From Roseospira navarrensis (lineage in GTDB: Bacteria > Pseudomonadota > Alphaproteobacteria > Rhodospirillales > Rhodospirillaceae), in the NCBI RefSeq assembly GCF_009601025.1, contig NZ_WIVE01000041.1, positions 1-37,282 of the forward strand: a stretch of DNA of 37,282 bases, in the 5' to 3' direction. Positions 27,225 through 35,038 of this stretch are shown here, piece by piece (the stretch's first letter is position 1; each line of letters starts with the position of its first letter). Position numbers and translations under genes: made by a program. Below the pieces are notes generated by a model. That model was not told the DNA's origin. It was given only the letters and a program-made list of their open reading frames with translations, and ran no database searches.

Positions 27225-28277
27225 ATGACGTCACCAGCCTCCCCCGACGGGCCGCTCCCGCCCCCCGACCGGCCGCGCGTGCTCGCGCTGCTGGACGGGC
27301 TCGCCGGCAGCAACAGCCAGACTCGCGGCGTCGTGCAGGCGCTCGGCCTGCCCGCGCTGGACTGCCCGCTCGCCTACCGCCGCGAATGGCCGTGGCAGCG
27401 GGCCGTGGGGCATGTTCGCATTACCCTGGAGTCCGAGGAACGCCTCGTCAACGCGCCGCCGCCGGCGCTGGTCGTCAGCACCGGCCGGCGCGCCGGGGCG
27501 GTGGCGCGCGGGCTGGCTGGGTTCTACCGCCGCCGCGACGGCTGGGCGCCGCGCCTGGTGCACGTGCAGGACCCGCGCTTCGGCCACGACGATTTCGACC
27601 TGATCGCGGTGCCGGACCACGACCGGGCGCTAGAGACCCTGCGGGCGCGCTCCAACGTGCTGGTGGTGACCGGCGCCCCCCATCCTCTGACCGTCGATCG
27701 TCTGGACGCGGCGGCCCAGGACTGGCGGGCGCGCGTCGAGACCCTGCCCCGGCCCTGGATCGCCGTGCTGGTGGGCGGCGACAGCGGACGGCGGCGACTC
27801 GACGGCACGGTGGCGGCGGCCCTGGTGCGACAGGCGGGCGCCCTGGCGGCGCGGGCCGGCGGGTCGCTGCTGGTGACCACCAGCCGGCGCACGCGGCCGG
27901 ACGCCGTGACCGCCCTGCGCCGGGGACTGGCCGAGGGCGGGGCGCCCCACCTGCTGCTGCCCTGGACCGAGGATCCGGCGGAGAACCCCTATCTCGGGTT
28001 CCTGGGGCTGGCCGACGCGACCGTGGTGACCGGCGATTCCATGTCCATGCTGACCGAGGCGACGACCACCGCCCGGCCGCTGTACGTCTTCGCGCCCGAA
28101 GGCTGGGCGCGCGGCCCCCACGCCCGCTTCCATGCGTCGCTGGTCCAGGCCGGCGCGGCCCGCCCCCTGACCGACGACACGCCGTGGCAGGACTGGCGGG
28201 GCGCGCCCCTCAACCCGGCGGCCGACATCGCCCGGGCCGCCCGCGCCCTGCTGGACGGGAGTCGGGCCGGGGCGTGA
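27225..28277 (+). CDS. ELM1/DUF1022-family protein
   Basis: A 350-residue protein of the mitochondrial-fission ELM1-like family (DUF1022). It reads VLALLDGLAGSNSQTRGVVQALGL at the N-terminus. Later come LVVSTGRRAGAVARGLAGFYRR, HVQDPRFGHDDFDLIAVPDHD, NVLVVTGAPHPLT, WIAVLVGGDSGRRR and ATVVTGDSMSMLTEATTTARPLYVF, in the order seen in the family. The fold is probably GT-B like. No signal peptide is seen. The bacterial function is unsettled; the plant relative is a mitochondrial fission factor. The start is the ATG at 27225. Divergent from gor. Confidence 0.88.
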   Translation: MTSPASPDGPLPPPDRPRVLALLDGLAGSNSQTRGVVQALGLPALDCPLAYRREWPWQRAVGHVRITLESEERLVNAPPPALVVSTGRRAGAVARGLAGFYRRRDGWAPRLVHVQDPRFGHDDFDLIAVPDHDRALETLRARSNVLVVTGAPHPLTVDRLDAAAQDWRARVETLPRPWIAVLVGGDSGRRRLDGTVAAALVRQAGALAARAGGSLLVTTSRRTRPDAVTALRRGLAEGGAPHLLLPWTEDPAENPYLGFLGLADATVVTGDSMSMLTEATTTARPLYVFAPEGWARGPHARFHASLVQAGAARPLTDDTPWQDWRGAPLNPAADIARAARALLDGSRAGA

Positions 28278-28407
28278 TTTCCACCGGATAATTCCGAGGT
28301 TTTTACTCGAAATCCCCGACAGGCACGCCATATCATCCCCACGCGGGGCGCGGTCCGCATGGACGTCCGCGCTCCACCCAAGACCACGAACGGGGAGGAT
28401 CACACCC

Positions 28408-29442
28408 ATGGCAAAGACCCTCGGCTCCCGCCTGACAACGATGGGCGCGGCTGCCCTGCTGGCCACCGGCCTGGGCGCCGGCGCGAGCGTTGCGCAGGCT
28501 CAGGACTCGACCAGCTACACGCTGGCCACCGCCACCACCGGCGGCACCTACTACCCGGTGGGCGTGGCGCTGGCGACGCTGACCAAGGTGAAGCTGGAGC
28601 CCGGCACCGGCATTTCCATGTCGGCCATCACCTCGGCCGGCTCGGGCGAGAACGTCAAGCTGCTGCGCGAGGATCAGGCGCAGTTCGCCATTCTCCAGGG
28701 CCTGTACGGCAAGTGGGCCTGGAACGGCACCGGCGCGGTGGAAGGCGACGGCCCGCAGGAGTGGATGCGCTCCGTCACCATGCTGTGGCAGAACGTGGAG
28801 CACTTCGGCATCCGTTCCGATCTGGCCGAGAGCGGCACCATCTCCGACATGGCCGGTCTGGAGGGCCGGGGCTTCTCCATCGGCCGCAAGAACTCCGGCA
28901 CCGAGGGCTCGGGCCGCGAGATCCTGGGCAACCTGGGCTATGACGTGGATGCGCACTTCGATGTCGCCTATCTGGGCTACGGGCCGAGCGCGGAAGCCTT
29001 CGTGAACGGCACCATCGACGGCTTCAACATTCCCGCCGGCCCGCCCGTGGGTGCGATCACCCAGGCGTTCGCGGGCGCGGGCGACGCGCTGACCATCCTG
29101 GACTTCACCGACGAGCAGATGGCTCAGGCCAACGGCGACGGCGAACTGTGGACCCGCTTCGTGATCCCGGCCGGCACCTATCCGGACCAGGCCGAGGACA
29201 TCAACACCATCGCCCAGCCGAACTTCCTGGCCGTGCACGAGGGTGTGGACGAGGAGTCGGTCTACCAGATCACCAAGACGATCTACGAAAACCTGCCGTT
29301 CCTGAACAACATCCACCCGGCCACCAAGGCGATGGCGCTGGACAAGGCCATTGCCGGCCTGCCCGCGCCGCTGCACCCGGGCGCCGCGAAGTACTTCGAG
29401 GAACAGGGCATCACCATCCCGGATCACCTGAAGGCGATGTAG
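28408..29442 (+). CDS. TAXI-family TRAP transporter solute receptor
   Basis: A 344-residue periplasmic solute-binding protein of the TAXI subgroup of TRAP transporters. A signal peptide of about 31 residues ends in AQAQ. The body has YTLATATTGGTYYPVGVALATL, then QFAILQGLYGKWAWNG and the RGFSIGRKNSGTEGSGREIL segment, IDGFNIPAGPPVGAITQAFAG, and NIHPATKAMALDKAI near the end, typical for the group. Ligands of TAXI proteins are often glutamate-like or unknown. The TRAP membrane subunits are not adjacent, so it is either an orphan receptor or works with a transporter elsewhere. It follows an AT-rich leader (28290-28340) with GGGGAGGATC before the ATG. Confidence 0.92.
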   Translation: MAKTLGSRLTTMGAAALLATGLGAGASVAQAQDSTSYTLATATTGGTYYPVGVALATLTKVKLEPGTGISMSAITSAGSGENVKLLREDQAQFAILQGLYGKWAWNGTGAVEGDGPQEWMRSVTMLWQNVEHFGIRSDLAESGTISDMAGLEGRGFSIGRKNSGTEGSGREILGNLGYDVDAHFDVAYLGYGPSAEAFVNGTIDGFNIPAGPPVGAITQAFAGAGDALTILDFTDEQMAQANGDGELWTRFVIPAGTYPDQAEDINTIAQPNFLAVHEGVDEESVYQITKTIYENLPFLNNIHPATKAMALDKAIAGLPAPLHPGAAKYFEEQGITIPDHLKAM

Positions 29443-29445
29443 GAT

Positions 29446-29468
29446 CAACGGCATCTGACGATGACCGT
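29446..29468 (+). repeat. 23-nt hairpin repeat, copy 2
   Basis: Identical over 23 bases to 25118-25140 and located four bases after the TAXI gene stop codon. The arms around cat...atg can still pair, with one change at the outer end. No T-run follows. Confidence 0.75.
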
Positions 29469-29718
29469 GGACGTCCGTGGCCGGACGGGGGAAATCCCTG
29501 TCCGGCCCGGTGTTTGCCCGGGCCGGCATCACCCCTGCAGCCCACGCACAGGACCGGGAACCACGGCCGTCGCGGCGGGGGACCGGCCTGGAACGGGGAT
29601 GCCCACAGATCCCCGCTCGATGGACAGGGGGCAGCCGCTCCGGGCGATCCGCCAGAAGTTCTCATTTTGGCCGCGTGGCTTCTGGTGGCAACCGCCGGGA
29701 GTCCCGGGTGCGACCTTA

Positions 29719-29760
29719 CCTCCCTCCCCTGGATAGGGGAGGGCAGGGGTGGGGTTGAAA
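29719..29760. repeat. C/G-rich hairpin repeat, copy 2
   Basis: A short C-rich arm (ctccctcccc) and a G-rich arm (ggggaggg) pair around a loop of about five bases, followed by caggggtggggtt, similar to the right arm of the hairpin at 85-133. It lies just upstream of the 20-bp tandem repeats. Confidence 0.55.
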
Positions 29761-29798
29761 AAAAGCGCGTGGGGTTGAAAAAAAGCGCGTGGGGTTGA
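29749..29798. repeat. 20-bp tandem repeat, 2.5 copies
   Basis: Two exact 20-base units (29749-29768 and 29769-29788), each with a G-rich start and a run of seven A, are followed by the first 10 bases of a third unit. They lie in a region with no gene. The A-run suggests replication slippage. Confidence 0.9.
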
Positions 29799-29852
29799 TG
29801 CGGGACGCGGGATCCGTGCGGACATCGCCTCGCCCCCCTCCCAACCTCCCCC

Positions 29853-29873
29853 CGGCGGGGGGAGGAGAACAGT
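29853..29873. repeat. C/G-rich 9-bp hairpin
   Basis: Perfect arms of 9 bases (cctcccccc and its complement) around a 3-base loop, near the start of the FAH-family gene. It resembles the C/G-rich hairpins at 85 and 29719. Confidence 0.6.
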
Positions 29874-29997
29874 CCAGCGCCGGGTGCAGCGGTGTTCTGC
29901 CTCCATCCTGAGAACTGTTGGCGATTCGCGCCATGCCTTTGCGTTCGGCGCCCGGCGCGCTATATCCGAGGCATCGTTCCCGAAAGGCATTCGGCCC

Positions 29998-30705
29998 ATG
30001 AGCACCTTCGTGATTCCCCCCGCGCCCCGCACCACGCTGCCCGTCGCGGGTGAGACCGGGCGGTTCCCGGTCCGCCGGGTCTTCTGCGTCGGCCGCAACT
30101 ACGCCGAGCACGCCCGCGAAATGGGCGTCGATCCCACCAGCCATCCGCCCATTTTCTTCAACAAGCCAGCCGATGCGGTCGTGCCCGAGGGCGGCGATGT
30201 GCCCTATCCGCCCGCCACCACCGAGCTGCACCACGAGGTCGAACTGGTGGTGGCGCTGAAGAGCGGTGGACTGGCCATCCCGGCGGCGCGCGCCGTGTCC
30301 TGCATCTTCGGCTACGCGGCCGGGATCGACCTGACCCGGCGCGACCTGCAGGCCAAGGCCAAGGCGGCGGGCGAACCCTGGGACATGGCCAAGGGCTTCG
30401 ATCTGGGCGCGCCGGTCGGTGTGCTGGCGCCGGCCGAAAGCCTGGACGGCCCGCCCACATCGGGCGTGATCCGCCTGACGGTCAACGGCAGGGTCCGCCA
30501 GCAGGGCGACCTGTCGCAGATGATCTGGTCGGTGCCCGACATCATCCACCACCTGTCCCGGTTCGTGGAACTGCGCGCGGGTGACCTGATCTTCACCGGC
30601 ACGCCGTCCGGCGTGGCGGCCTGCGGCCCGGGCGACCACCTGGAAGCCACCGTGGCCGGGCTCGCGCCGCTGAGCGTGCGTCTGGTGGCCACGCGGGGCG
30701 CCTAA
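29998..30705 (+). CDS. Fumarylacetoacetate hydrolase family protein (fumarylpyruvate hydrolase-like)
   Basis: A 235-residue enzyme of the FAH family, which cleaves C-C bonds in 2,4-dioxo acids with a divalent metal. The metal site is read from HHEVELVVAL (the E-x-E pair) and GIDLTRRDLQ (Asp). FCVGRNYAEHAREMGVDP, FFNKPADAVVPEG and LIFTGTPSGVAACGPGDHL are very typical of the NagK/fumarylpyruvate hydrolase group. No gentisate or maleylpyruvate genes are nearby, so the substrate is uncertain; oxaloacetate or acylpyruvate hydrolase activity is possible. The start is the ATG with GAAAGG upstream; a longer frame includes a repeat-rich region. It overlaps the end of chvG by four bases, convergently. 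Confidence 0.88.
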   Translation: MSTFVIPPAPRTTLPVAGETGRFPVRRVFCVGRNYAEHAREMGVDPTSHPPIFFNKPADAVVPEGGDVPYPPATTELHHEVELVVALKSGGLAIPAARAVSCIFGYAAGIDLTRRDLQAKAKAAGEPWDMAKGFDLGAPVGVLAPAESLDGPPTSGVIRLTVNGRVRQQGDLSQMIWSVPDIIHHLSRFVELRAGDLIFTGTPSGVAACGPGDHLEATVAGLAPLSVRLVATRGA

Positions 30706-32432
30706 TCCCGCGCCGGCAGGGTGACGGTGAAGCGCGCGCCGGCGACGTGGCCGGCGCCGTCGGTGCGGGTTTCGCCCCGGATGGCGCCCCGGTGGCTTTC
30801 CACGATCTGGCGCGAGATGGACAGCCCCAGCCCGGAGTGGGTGCCGAACTTCTCGCCCGCCGGCCGCTGGGAATAGAAGCGGTCGAAGATGGCCGATTCC
30901 TTGCCCGGCGGCAGCCCCGGTCCGCTGTCGTCCACCCGGGCCACGATGAACCGGCCCTCGCGCGCGGCGGTCAGGGTGACGGTGCCGCCGTCCGGACTAA
31001 AGGAAATGGCATTGGCGAGCAGGTTCTGGAACACCTGACCCAGGCGGCTGTCGATGCCGTTGACCATCAGCGGCCTGCCGTCGCGCGGCCCCACGAAGCG
31101 GACCGTAATCCCGCGCTGCGACGCGGTGGTGGCGTGGACATCGGCGAGGGCGCCCAGCAGGCGGGTCAGGTCCACCGGCTCGGACTGGATGCGCGACAGT
31201 TCGGCGTCCAGCCGCGAGGCGTCGGAGATGTCCGAGATCAGCCGGTTCAGCCGCTCCACGTCGTCCAGGATCACGCTCATCAACCGGCGCTGCTGGTCCG
31301 GGTCGGTCACCCGCGCCACCGTCTCCACCGCGCTGCGCAGCGAGGTGAGCGGGTTCTTGATCTCGTGGGCGACGTCGGCGGCGAAGCGCTCGATGGCGTC
31401 CATGCGGGCGGACAGGGCGGCCGTCATCTCGATCAGGGCGGCCGACAGCTCGCCCAGTTCGTCGCGGCGGCGCGAATAGTCGGGGATGTCGCGGTGATCG
31501 CCGTGGGCGTGCCGCACCCGGTCCGTGGCCCGCGCGAGCCGGGTCAGCGGCCGCACCAGGGTGCCCGACAGGTACAGCGACATCAGCACCGTCAGCGCCA
31601 GGATGGCGGCGAAGATCTCCAGGATGGCGAGGCGCAGGGCCAGCACGTCGCCCTCGATGTCGGCATCGTCCGACGACACCATGAGCGCCCCCACCACCTG
31701 CTTGAAGTACTGCACCGGCACGGCGACGCTGAGGATCACCCGGTCGTTGGCGGTGTTGCGGCGCACGGCGCCGGTCATGGTGCGACCGGCGAGGGCGGCC
31801 TGCACCTCCTGATAGTCCGCCGCGACCGGGTTGGCGGTCTCGGTGTAGGGTGGCAGTTCGGCGCGCGGCATGACCAGGCGGTACACGCGATCGAGCGCGC
31901 CCGAGACGGTCACCATCACCTCGTCCACCCAGTCCCGCATGGGGTCGGGCTCGGGCAGCGGCGGCAGCGGCGAGACCTGGAAGCGCCCGGCCGGCCCGCG
32001 CCGGCTGTCCGTGACCAATTGGCCGTCCAGGTCGAACAGGCGGCTGCGGATGCCCGTCAGTTCCGACAGGCGGCGCACGATCTGGCTGGCCAGCTCGGGG
32101 GTGATGACCTGACCGGGCACCAGACTGCGGGTCTCGGGGTGGACCTCGAAGGTCAGCGAGCCCTCGGCGACGGCGGCGGCGATCAGGTCGGCCTCGGTGC
32201 GCAGCGCCTGCAGGCGGGCCTGGGTCAGGGTCTCGCGGTAGTCGTCCAGGTACAGCATGCCGCCGACCAGCAGGATCGGCGCCAGCAGGTTGACGGCCAG
32301 GATGCGCCACGTCAGCCGCGAGCGCAGCACCGATCCGGTCCAGGGGCGGCGGCGCGGCGCCGCCGGGGCGGGCCGGTCGGCGTCGGGCTCGCGGTCTCGA
32401 TCTCGGGTTCGGTCCCGGCCGCGGGCTCTCAC
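30702..32432 (-). CDS. chvG: ChvG-type sensor histidine kinase
   Basis: A 576-residue membrane kinase with a stimulus-sensing periplasmic domain. An Arg-rich cytoplasmic N-terminus is followed by a first helix (about 42-64), a periplasmic part of about 200 residues, a second helix ([21 protein letters not shown]) and a HAMP segment. Then come HisKA with His356 ([14 protein letters not shown]) and a HATPase domain with [23 protein letters not shown] and [13 protein letters not shown]. In other alphaproteobacteria ChvG senses acid or envelope stress and phosphorylates ChvI. The start is GTG, overlapping the chvI stop codon by four bases (GTGA), so they are coupled. The hprK-ptsH neighbours usual after chvG are absent here. 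Confidence 0.9.
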   Translation of the reverse strand: MRARGRDRTRDRDREPDADRPAPAAPRRRPWTGSVLRSRLTWRILAVNLLAPILLVGGMLYLDDYRETLTQARLQALRTEADLIAAAVAEGSLTFEVHPETRSLVPGQVITPELASQIVRRLSELTGIRSRLFDLDGQLVTDSRRGPAGRFQVSPLPPLPEPDPMRDWVDEVMVTVSGALDRVYRLVMPRAELPPYTETANPVAADYQEVQAALAGRTMTGAVRRNTANDRVILSVAVPVQYFKQVVGALMVSSDDADIEGDVLALRLAILEIFAAILALTVLMSLYLSGTLVRPLTRLARATDRVRHAHGDHRDIPDYSRRRDELGELSAALIEMTAALSARMDAIERFAADVAHEIKNPLTSLRSAVETVARVTDPDQQRRLMSVILDDVERLNRLISDISDASRLDAELSRIQSEPVDLTRLLGALADVHATTASQRGITVRFVGPRDGRPLMVNGIDSRLGQVFQNLLANAISFSPDGGTVTLTAAREGRFIVARVDDSGPGLPPGKESAIFDRFYSQRPAGEKFGTHSGLGLSISRQIVESHRGAIRGETRTDGAGHVAGARFTVTLPARD

Positions 32433-33139
32433 GCCTTGTCCTTGTACCGATAGCCGACGCCGTACAGCGTCTCGATATCCGAGAACTCGCCGTCCACCTC
32501 GCGGAACTTCTTGCGCAGCCGCTTGATGTGGCTGTCGATGGTGCGGTCATCGACGTAGATGTTCTCGCCGTAGGCCGCATCGATCAACTGGTCGCGGCTC
32601 TTCACGTGGCCGGGGCGCTGGGCGAGGGACTGCAGCAGCAGGAACTCGGTCACCGTCAGGTTGACCGGGTCGCCCTTCCAGGTGCAGAGGTGGCGTTCCG
32701 GGTCCATCACCAGTTCGCCGCGCACCAGGGCCTTGTCGGACAGGTCCTGCGCGCCGTCGGGCCGGGCCTCGCCCCGGCGCATGATGGCGCGGATGCGCTC
32801 GATCAGCAGGCGCTGGGAGAACGGCTTCTTGATGTAGTCGTCCGCGCCCATGCGCAGGCCCATCAACTCGTCCACCTCGTCGTCCTTGGACGTGAGGAAG
32901 ATCACCGGCAGGCTGGAGCGCGCGCGAAGGCGCTGCAGCAGCTCCATGCCGTCCATGCGCGGCATCTTGATGTCGAGCACGGCCAGGTCCACCGGGTCGG
33001 CGGTCAGGCCGCGCAGGGCCTCGGCGCCGTCGGTGTAGGTGGTCACGGCGTAGCCCTCGGCCTCCAGGGCGATGGAGACCGAGGCCAGGATGTTCTGGTC
33101 GTCGTCCACGAGCGCGATGCGGTTTGCCAAGGGGGGCAT
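32429..33139 (-). CDS. chvI: ChvI-type OmpR/PhoB response regulator
   Basis: A 236-residue DNA-binding response regulator. The receiver domain has the acidic pocket ALVDDD (Asp12-14), the phosphoacceptor Asp56 in [12 protein letters not shown], Thr/Ser in FLTSKDDE and Lys in IKKPF. The winged-helix domain (about 140-236) has the usual [47 protein letters not shown] and YGVGYRY. The ATG start given has GAAAGG touching it with no spacing. A TTG three codons later (33130) has AAAGGA eight bases upstream and gives the short N-terminus typical of ChvI, so it may be the real start. It is the first gene of the chvI-chvG unit. Confidence 0.92.
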   Translation of the reverse strand: MPPLANRIALVDDDQNILASVSIALEAEGYAVTTYTDGAEALRGLTADPVDLAVLDIKMPRMDGMELLQRLRARSSLPVIFLTSKDDEVDELMGLRMGADDYIKKPFSQRLLIERIRAIMRRGEARPDGAQDLSDKALVRGELVMDPERHLCTWKGDPVNLTVTEFLLLQSLAQRPGHVKSRDQLIDAAYGENIYVDDRTIDSHIKRLRKKFREVDGEFSDIETLYGVGYRYKDKA

Positions 33140-33308
33140 CCTTTCGGAGTGATGGCGTGCGGCCCGGAGCATGGGCCGGGTAGGACCTACCCTGCCGCGC
33201 GGCGCGGCGGCGCGCAAGACGGCGCCGGCCCGCGCCCTGACTCATCAGGCCGCAGGATTATGGCGCGGGACGGGATGCACTTGGCGCGAAAGGATGGCGC
33301 GGAGGCGG

Positions 33309-33950
33309 TCAGACGAGGCCGACATGATAGCTCTTGAGGAGCTTCAGGGTTTCGCGTCGCCAGGGCGGCAGCATGATGGCTTCATGGGGCGTGGCCTGAA
33401 GCTTGTGTCTGGCCCGGTCGAACACGGCCAGACACGCCAGATGGGTCAGATAGGAATGATAACACACCCCGTCGAGCCGCTCGTCGTCGAACGCCATCCC
33501 GGCGAGATGCTGACCGGGCGTGTGCGGATCGGCGCCCGTGATGTCCGGATGCAGACCCGCTAGCACAAGGTCACCGTCGGTCAGGGCGAGCACCCTGAGG
33601 CGCTCCTTCACCGTGACTCGGGTGACCTGCCAGTAGTTCAGTTCTTGTTCTTCGCGGACCACGCCGGGGTTTCCGATGCGGGAGCGCCGGACGATGGTTT
33701 CGGCGAACGCCGTTTCAAAATCGACCGCGAGATAGATCGTGGCGAAGCGGGGCGGCCTTTGCGGGTCGCTGAATCGGGATGAGCCAAAACCGCAGCCGAG
33801 TGGCTGCTTATCCCCCTCCTTGTTGTAATACACCCTGTAAAAGACAGGGTGATTTTCTCGAATAGAGAAATGGAGGGCCTGATTGAGATCGGTCGCGTAC
33901 GGCGACGGTGCAGCGATGTTTGTCGTGAGCGGGGTCGAGATCGTGGTCAT
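33309..33950 (-). CDS. RES domain toxin (NAD+-degrading type)
   Basis: A 213-residue RES-domain protein. The conserved parts are PVFYRVYYNKEGD (Arg39), SSRFSDP, the FATIYLAVDFETAFAETIV block with Tyr73 and Glu84 spaced 11 apart, then GDLVLAGL, LDGVCYHSYLTHL and CLAVFDRAR. Known RES toxins break down NAD+ and are held in check by an Xre-type antitoxin, which is encoded just upstream on the same strand (75-base gap). The antitoxin-first order is usual. The ribosome site is weak (AAGG two bases before the ATG). It lies in slightly lower GC than the flanks and may have been acquired. Confidence 0.88.
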   Translation of the reverse strand: MTTISTPLTTNIAAPSPYATDLNQALHFSIRENHPVFYRVYYNKEGDKQPLGCGFGSSRFSDPQRPPRFATIYLAVDFETAFAETIVRRSRIGNPGVVREEQELNYWQVTRVTVKERLRVLALTDGDLVLAGLHPDITGADPHTPGQHLAGMAFDDERLDGVCYHSYLTHLACLAVFDRARHKLQATPHEAIMLPPWRRETLKLLKSYHVGLV

Positions 33951-34025
33951 GGCCTTGCGCGGTGGTGGGGGCGAATCGCATCAGGGATGGGAATCGCCCC
34001 CCCCAGGGGCAGGGCGACCGTGTGC

Positions 34026-34685
34026 CTACACCCCACCACCGTATCGCGCATTTTCGACAAGTTCCAGCACCGAGTTGCTGTCGCCCGACCGCAAGGCCTG
34101 TATGGGCGTGCGTCCCTGCAGCGATCCGTGCGACGTGAACAGGAAGCTGTGCACGGCCCATGGTCCGCCCAGGGCCTCCAACAACCGAGGCAGAACCTCC
34201 TTCAGGGCCGGCATGATCAAAGTCGGTCCGCCCGGATGCTGAATGATCTGCCAGGCCGGGTAGCGGTAGCCGCGTTTCTCGCCTTGCAGGCCGAGCACGG
34301 TGCCGTCCTGCCTGCGTTTGTCCAGAGCCTGCCGCGACATGCCAACCTGCTTGGCGAACGCGGTGCCGGATAGGTAGTCGGGCTGCGACAGGATGTCGTG
34401 CGTGACCTGCCGGCCCATGCCACGCAACTCGGTCAGCAAGGCGTCGTCGGATTCCTCCTCCGCGACCTCCAAATCGTCGGGTCCGCGCGCCTGCACTTCC
34501 CCTTCCGTGTGGTCATCCCGCCCGCGATCTTCAGCAGATGTCGCCTCGCTCCGGGTCGCCTCAGGGACGCGTACGTCGCGGGCCGGTATAGCGCTATGGT
34601 GCTCCTGCAACTCGATCTCCGGGCACACATCGTACTCCGGTGCGAACTGGGTCGCCGCGGCACTGGACATATCCTCGTCTTCCAT
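34026..34685 (-). CDS. Xre/MbcA/ParS-type antitoxin with long acidic N-terminus
   Basis: A 219-residue partner of the RES toxin. The first 95 residues are acidic, low in complexity and have no clear domain (runs of Glu/Asp around 50-85). Then comes a DNA-binding helix-turn-helix (about 103-125, YLSGTAFAKQVGMSRQALDKRR) and a basic strand segment (LGLQGEKRGYRYPAWQ). The C-terminal toxin-binding part (about 170-215) includes WAVHSFLF and GRTPIQALRSGDSNSVLELV, the hallmark of the family. Usual members are near 130-160 residues, so the N-terminal extension is unusual. The start is the ATG with AGGAG seven bases upstream; a second ATG five codons later is possible. Confidence 0.8.
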   Translation of the reverse strand: MEDEDMSSAAATQFAPEYDVCPEIELQEHHSAIPARDVRVPEATRSEATSAEDRGRDDHTEGEVQARGPDDLEVAEEESDDALLTELRGMGRQVTHDILSQPDYLSGTAFAKQVGMSRQALDKRRQDGTVLGLQGEKRGYRYPAWQIIQHPGGPTLIMPALKEVLPRLLEALGGPWAVHSFLFTSHGSLQGRTPIQALRSGDSNSVLELVENARYGGGV

Positions 34686-35038
34686 CCTCGGACTCCTATT
34701 CCTGCCGGGCTGCCAGACCTGCCGGAGTCGTCCTGGCGCGGTGTGCGCCAATGCCTCCCCCCAAAAGGCGACGAACCGTGGTCTTGCCGGCATCCATGTG
34801 GGCGCCTTGCGGCGCGAAAACCTGTATGACATCAGGGTCCTGGCTTCAGGGGCACCGCCGGGAACAGAGCCCTGAGAGAATCGGGCAGCCCCCGGACCCG
34901 CGGTGCAGAGCCTGGACCTATTCACTCTCTGCCTGTTCGTCAACCTTGTCAATTCCGTATTATTCGCATTTTTCGCAATTTTCGTTGTTTTCGCCTCATT
35001 CGTCCGGGTCGGCAAGCCCGAGACGGCCCCTGCTCCGA
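34686..35038. other. Intergenic region with 9-nt periodic AT-rich leader
   Basis: Bases 34954-35003 are a string of 9-base units in which CG (within TTCG in most) recurs at 34956, 34965, 34974, 34983, 34992 and 35001. A further TTCG sits 18 bases earlier at 34938. On the minus strand TTGACA (34952-34947) lies just downstream of the repeats, with a weak -10 beyond it, fitting the promoter of the RES/Xre pair. The frame could be read as protein upstream of the antitoxin, but the start at 34685 has the better ribosome site. The remaining bases show nothing recognisable. Confidence 0.5.
34954..35003. repeat. 9-nt imperfect tandem repeat
   Basis: Six consecutive 9-base units share the spacing of a CG dinucleotide within a T-rich surround (attcgcatt, tttcgcaat, tttcgttgt and so on). 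The strict 9-base phase and AT-richness set it apart from the GC-rich flanks. It may bind a regulator such as the antitoxin. Confidence 0.7.

Larger units (their letters stand above)
29443..29997. other. Repeat-rich intergenic region
   Basis: Holds the 23-nt repeat, two C/G-rich hairpins and the 20-bp tandem units; no gene is accepted. The 110 bases before 29998 are the likely promoter and leader of the FAH-family gene, but no clear consensus promoter was found. Confidence 0.5.

Noticed and set aside
33140-33308. Additional gene between chvI and the RES toxin
   Set aside because: Only short frames without ribosome sites or motifs are present.
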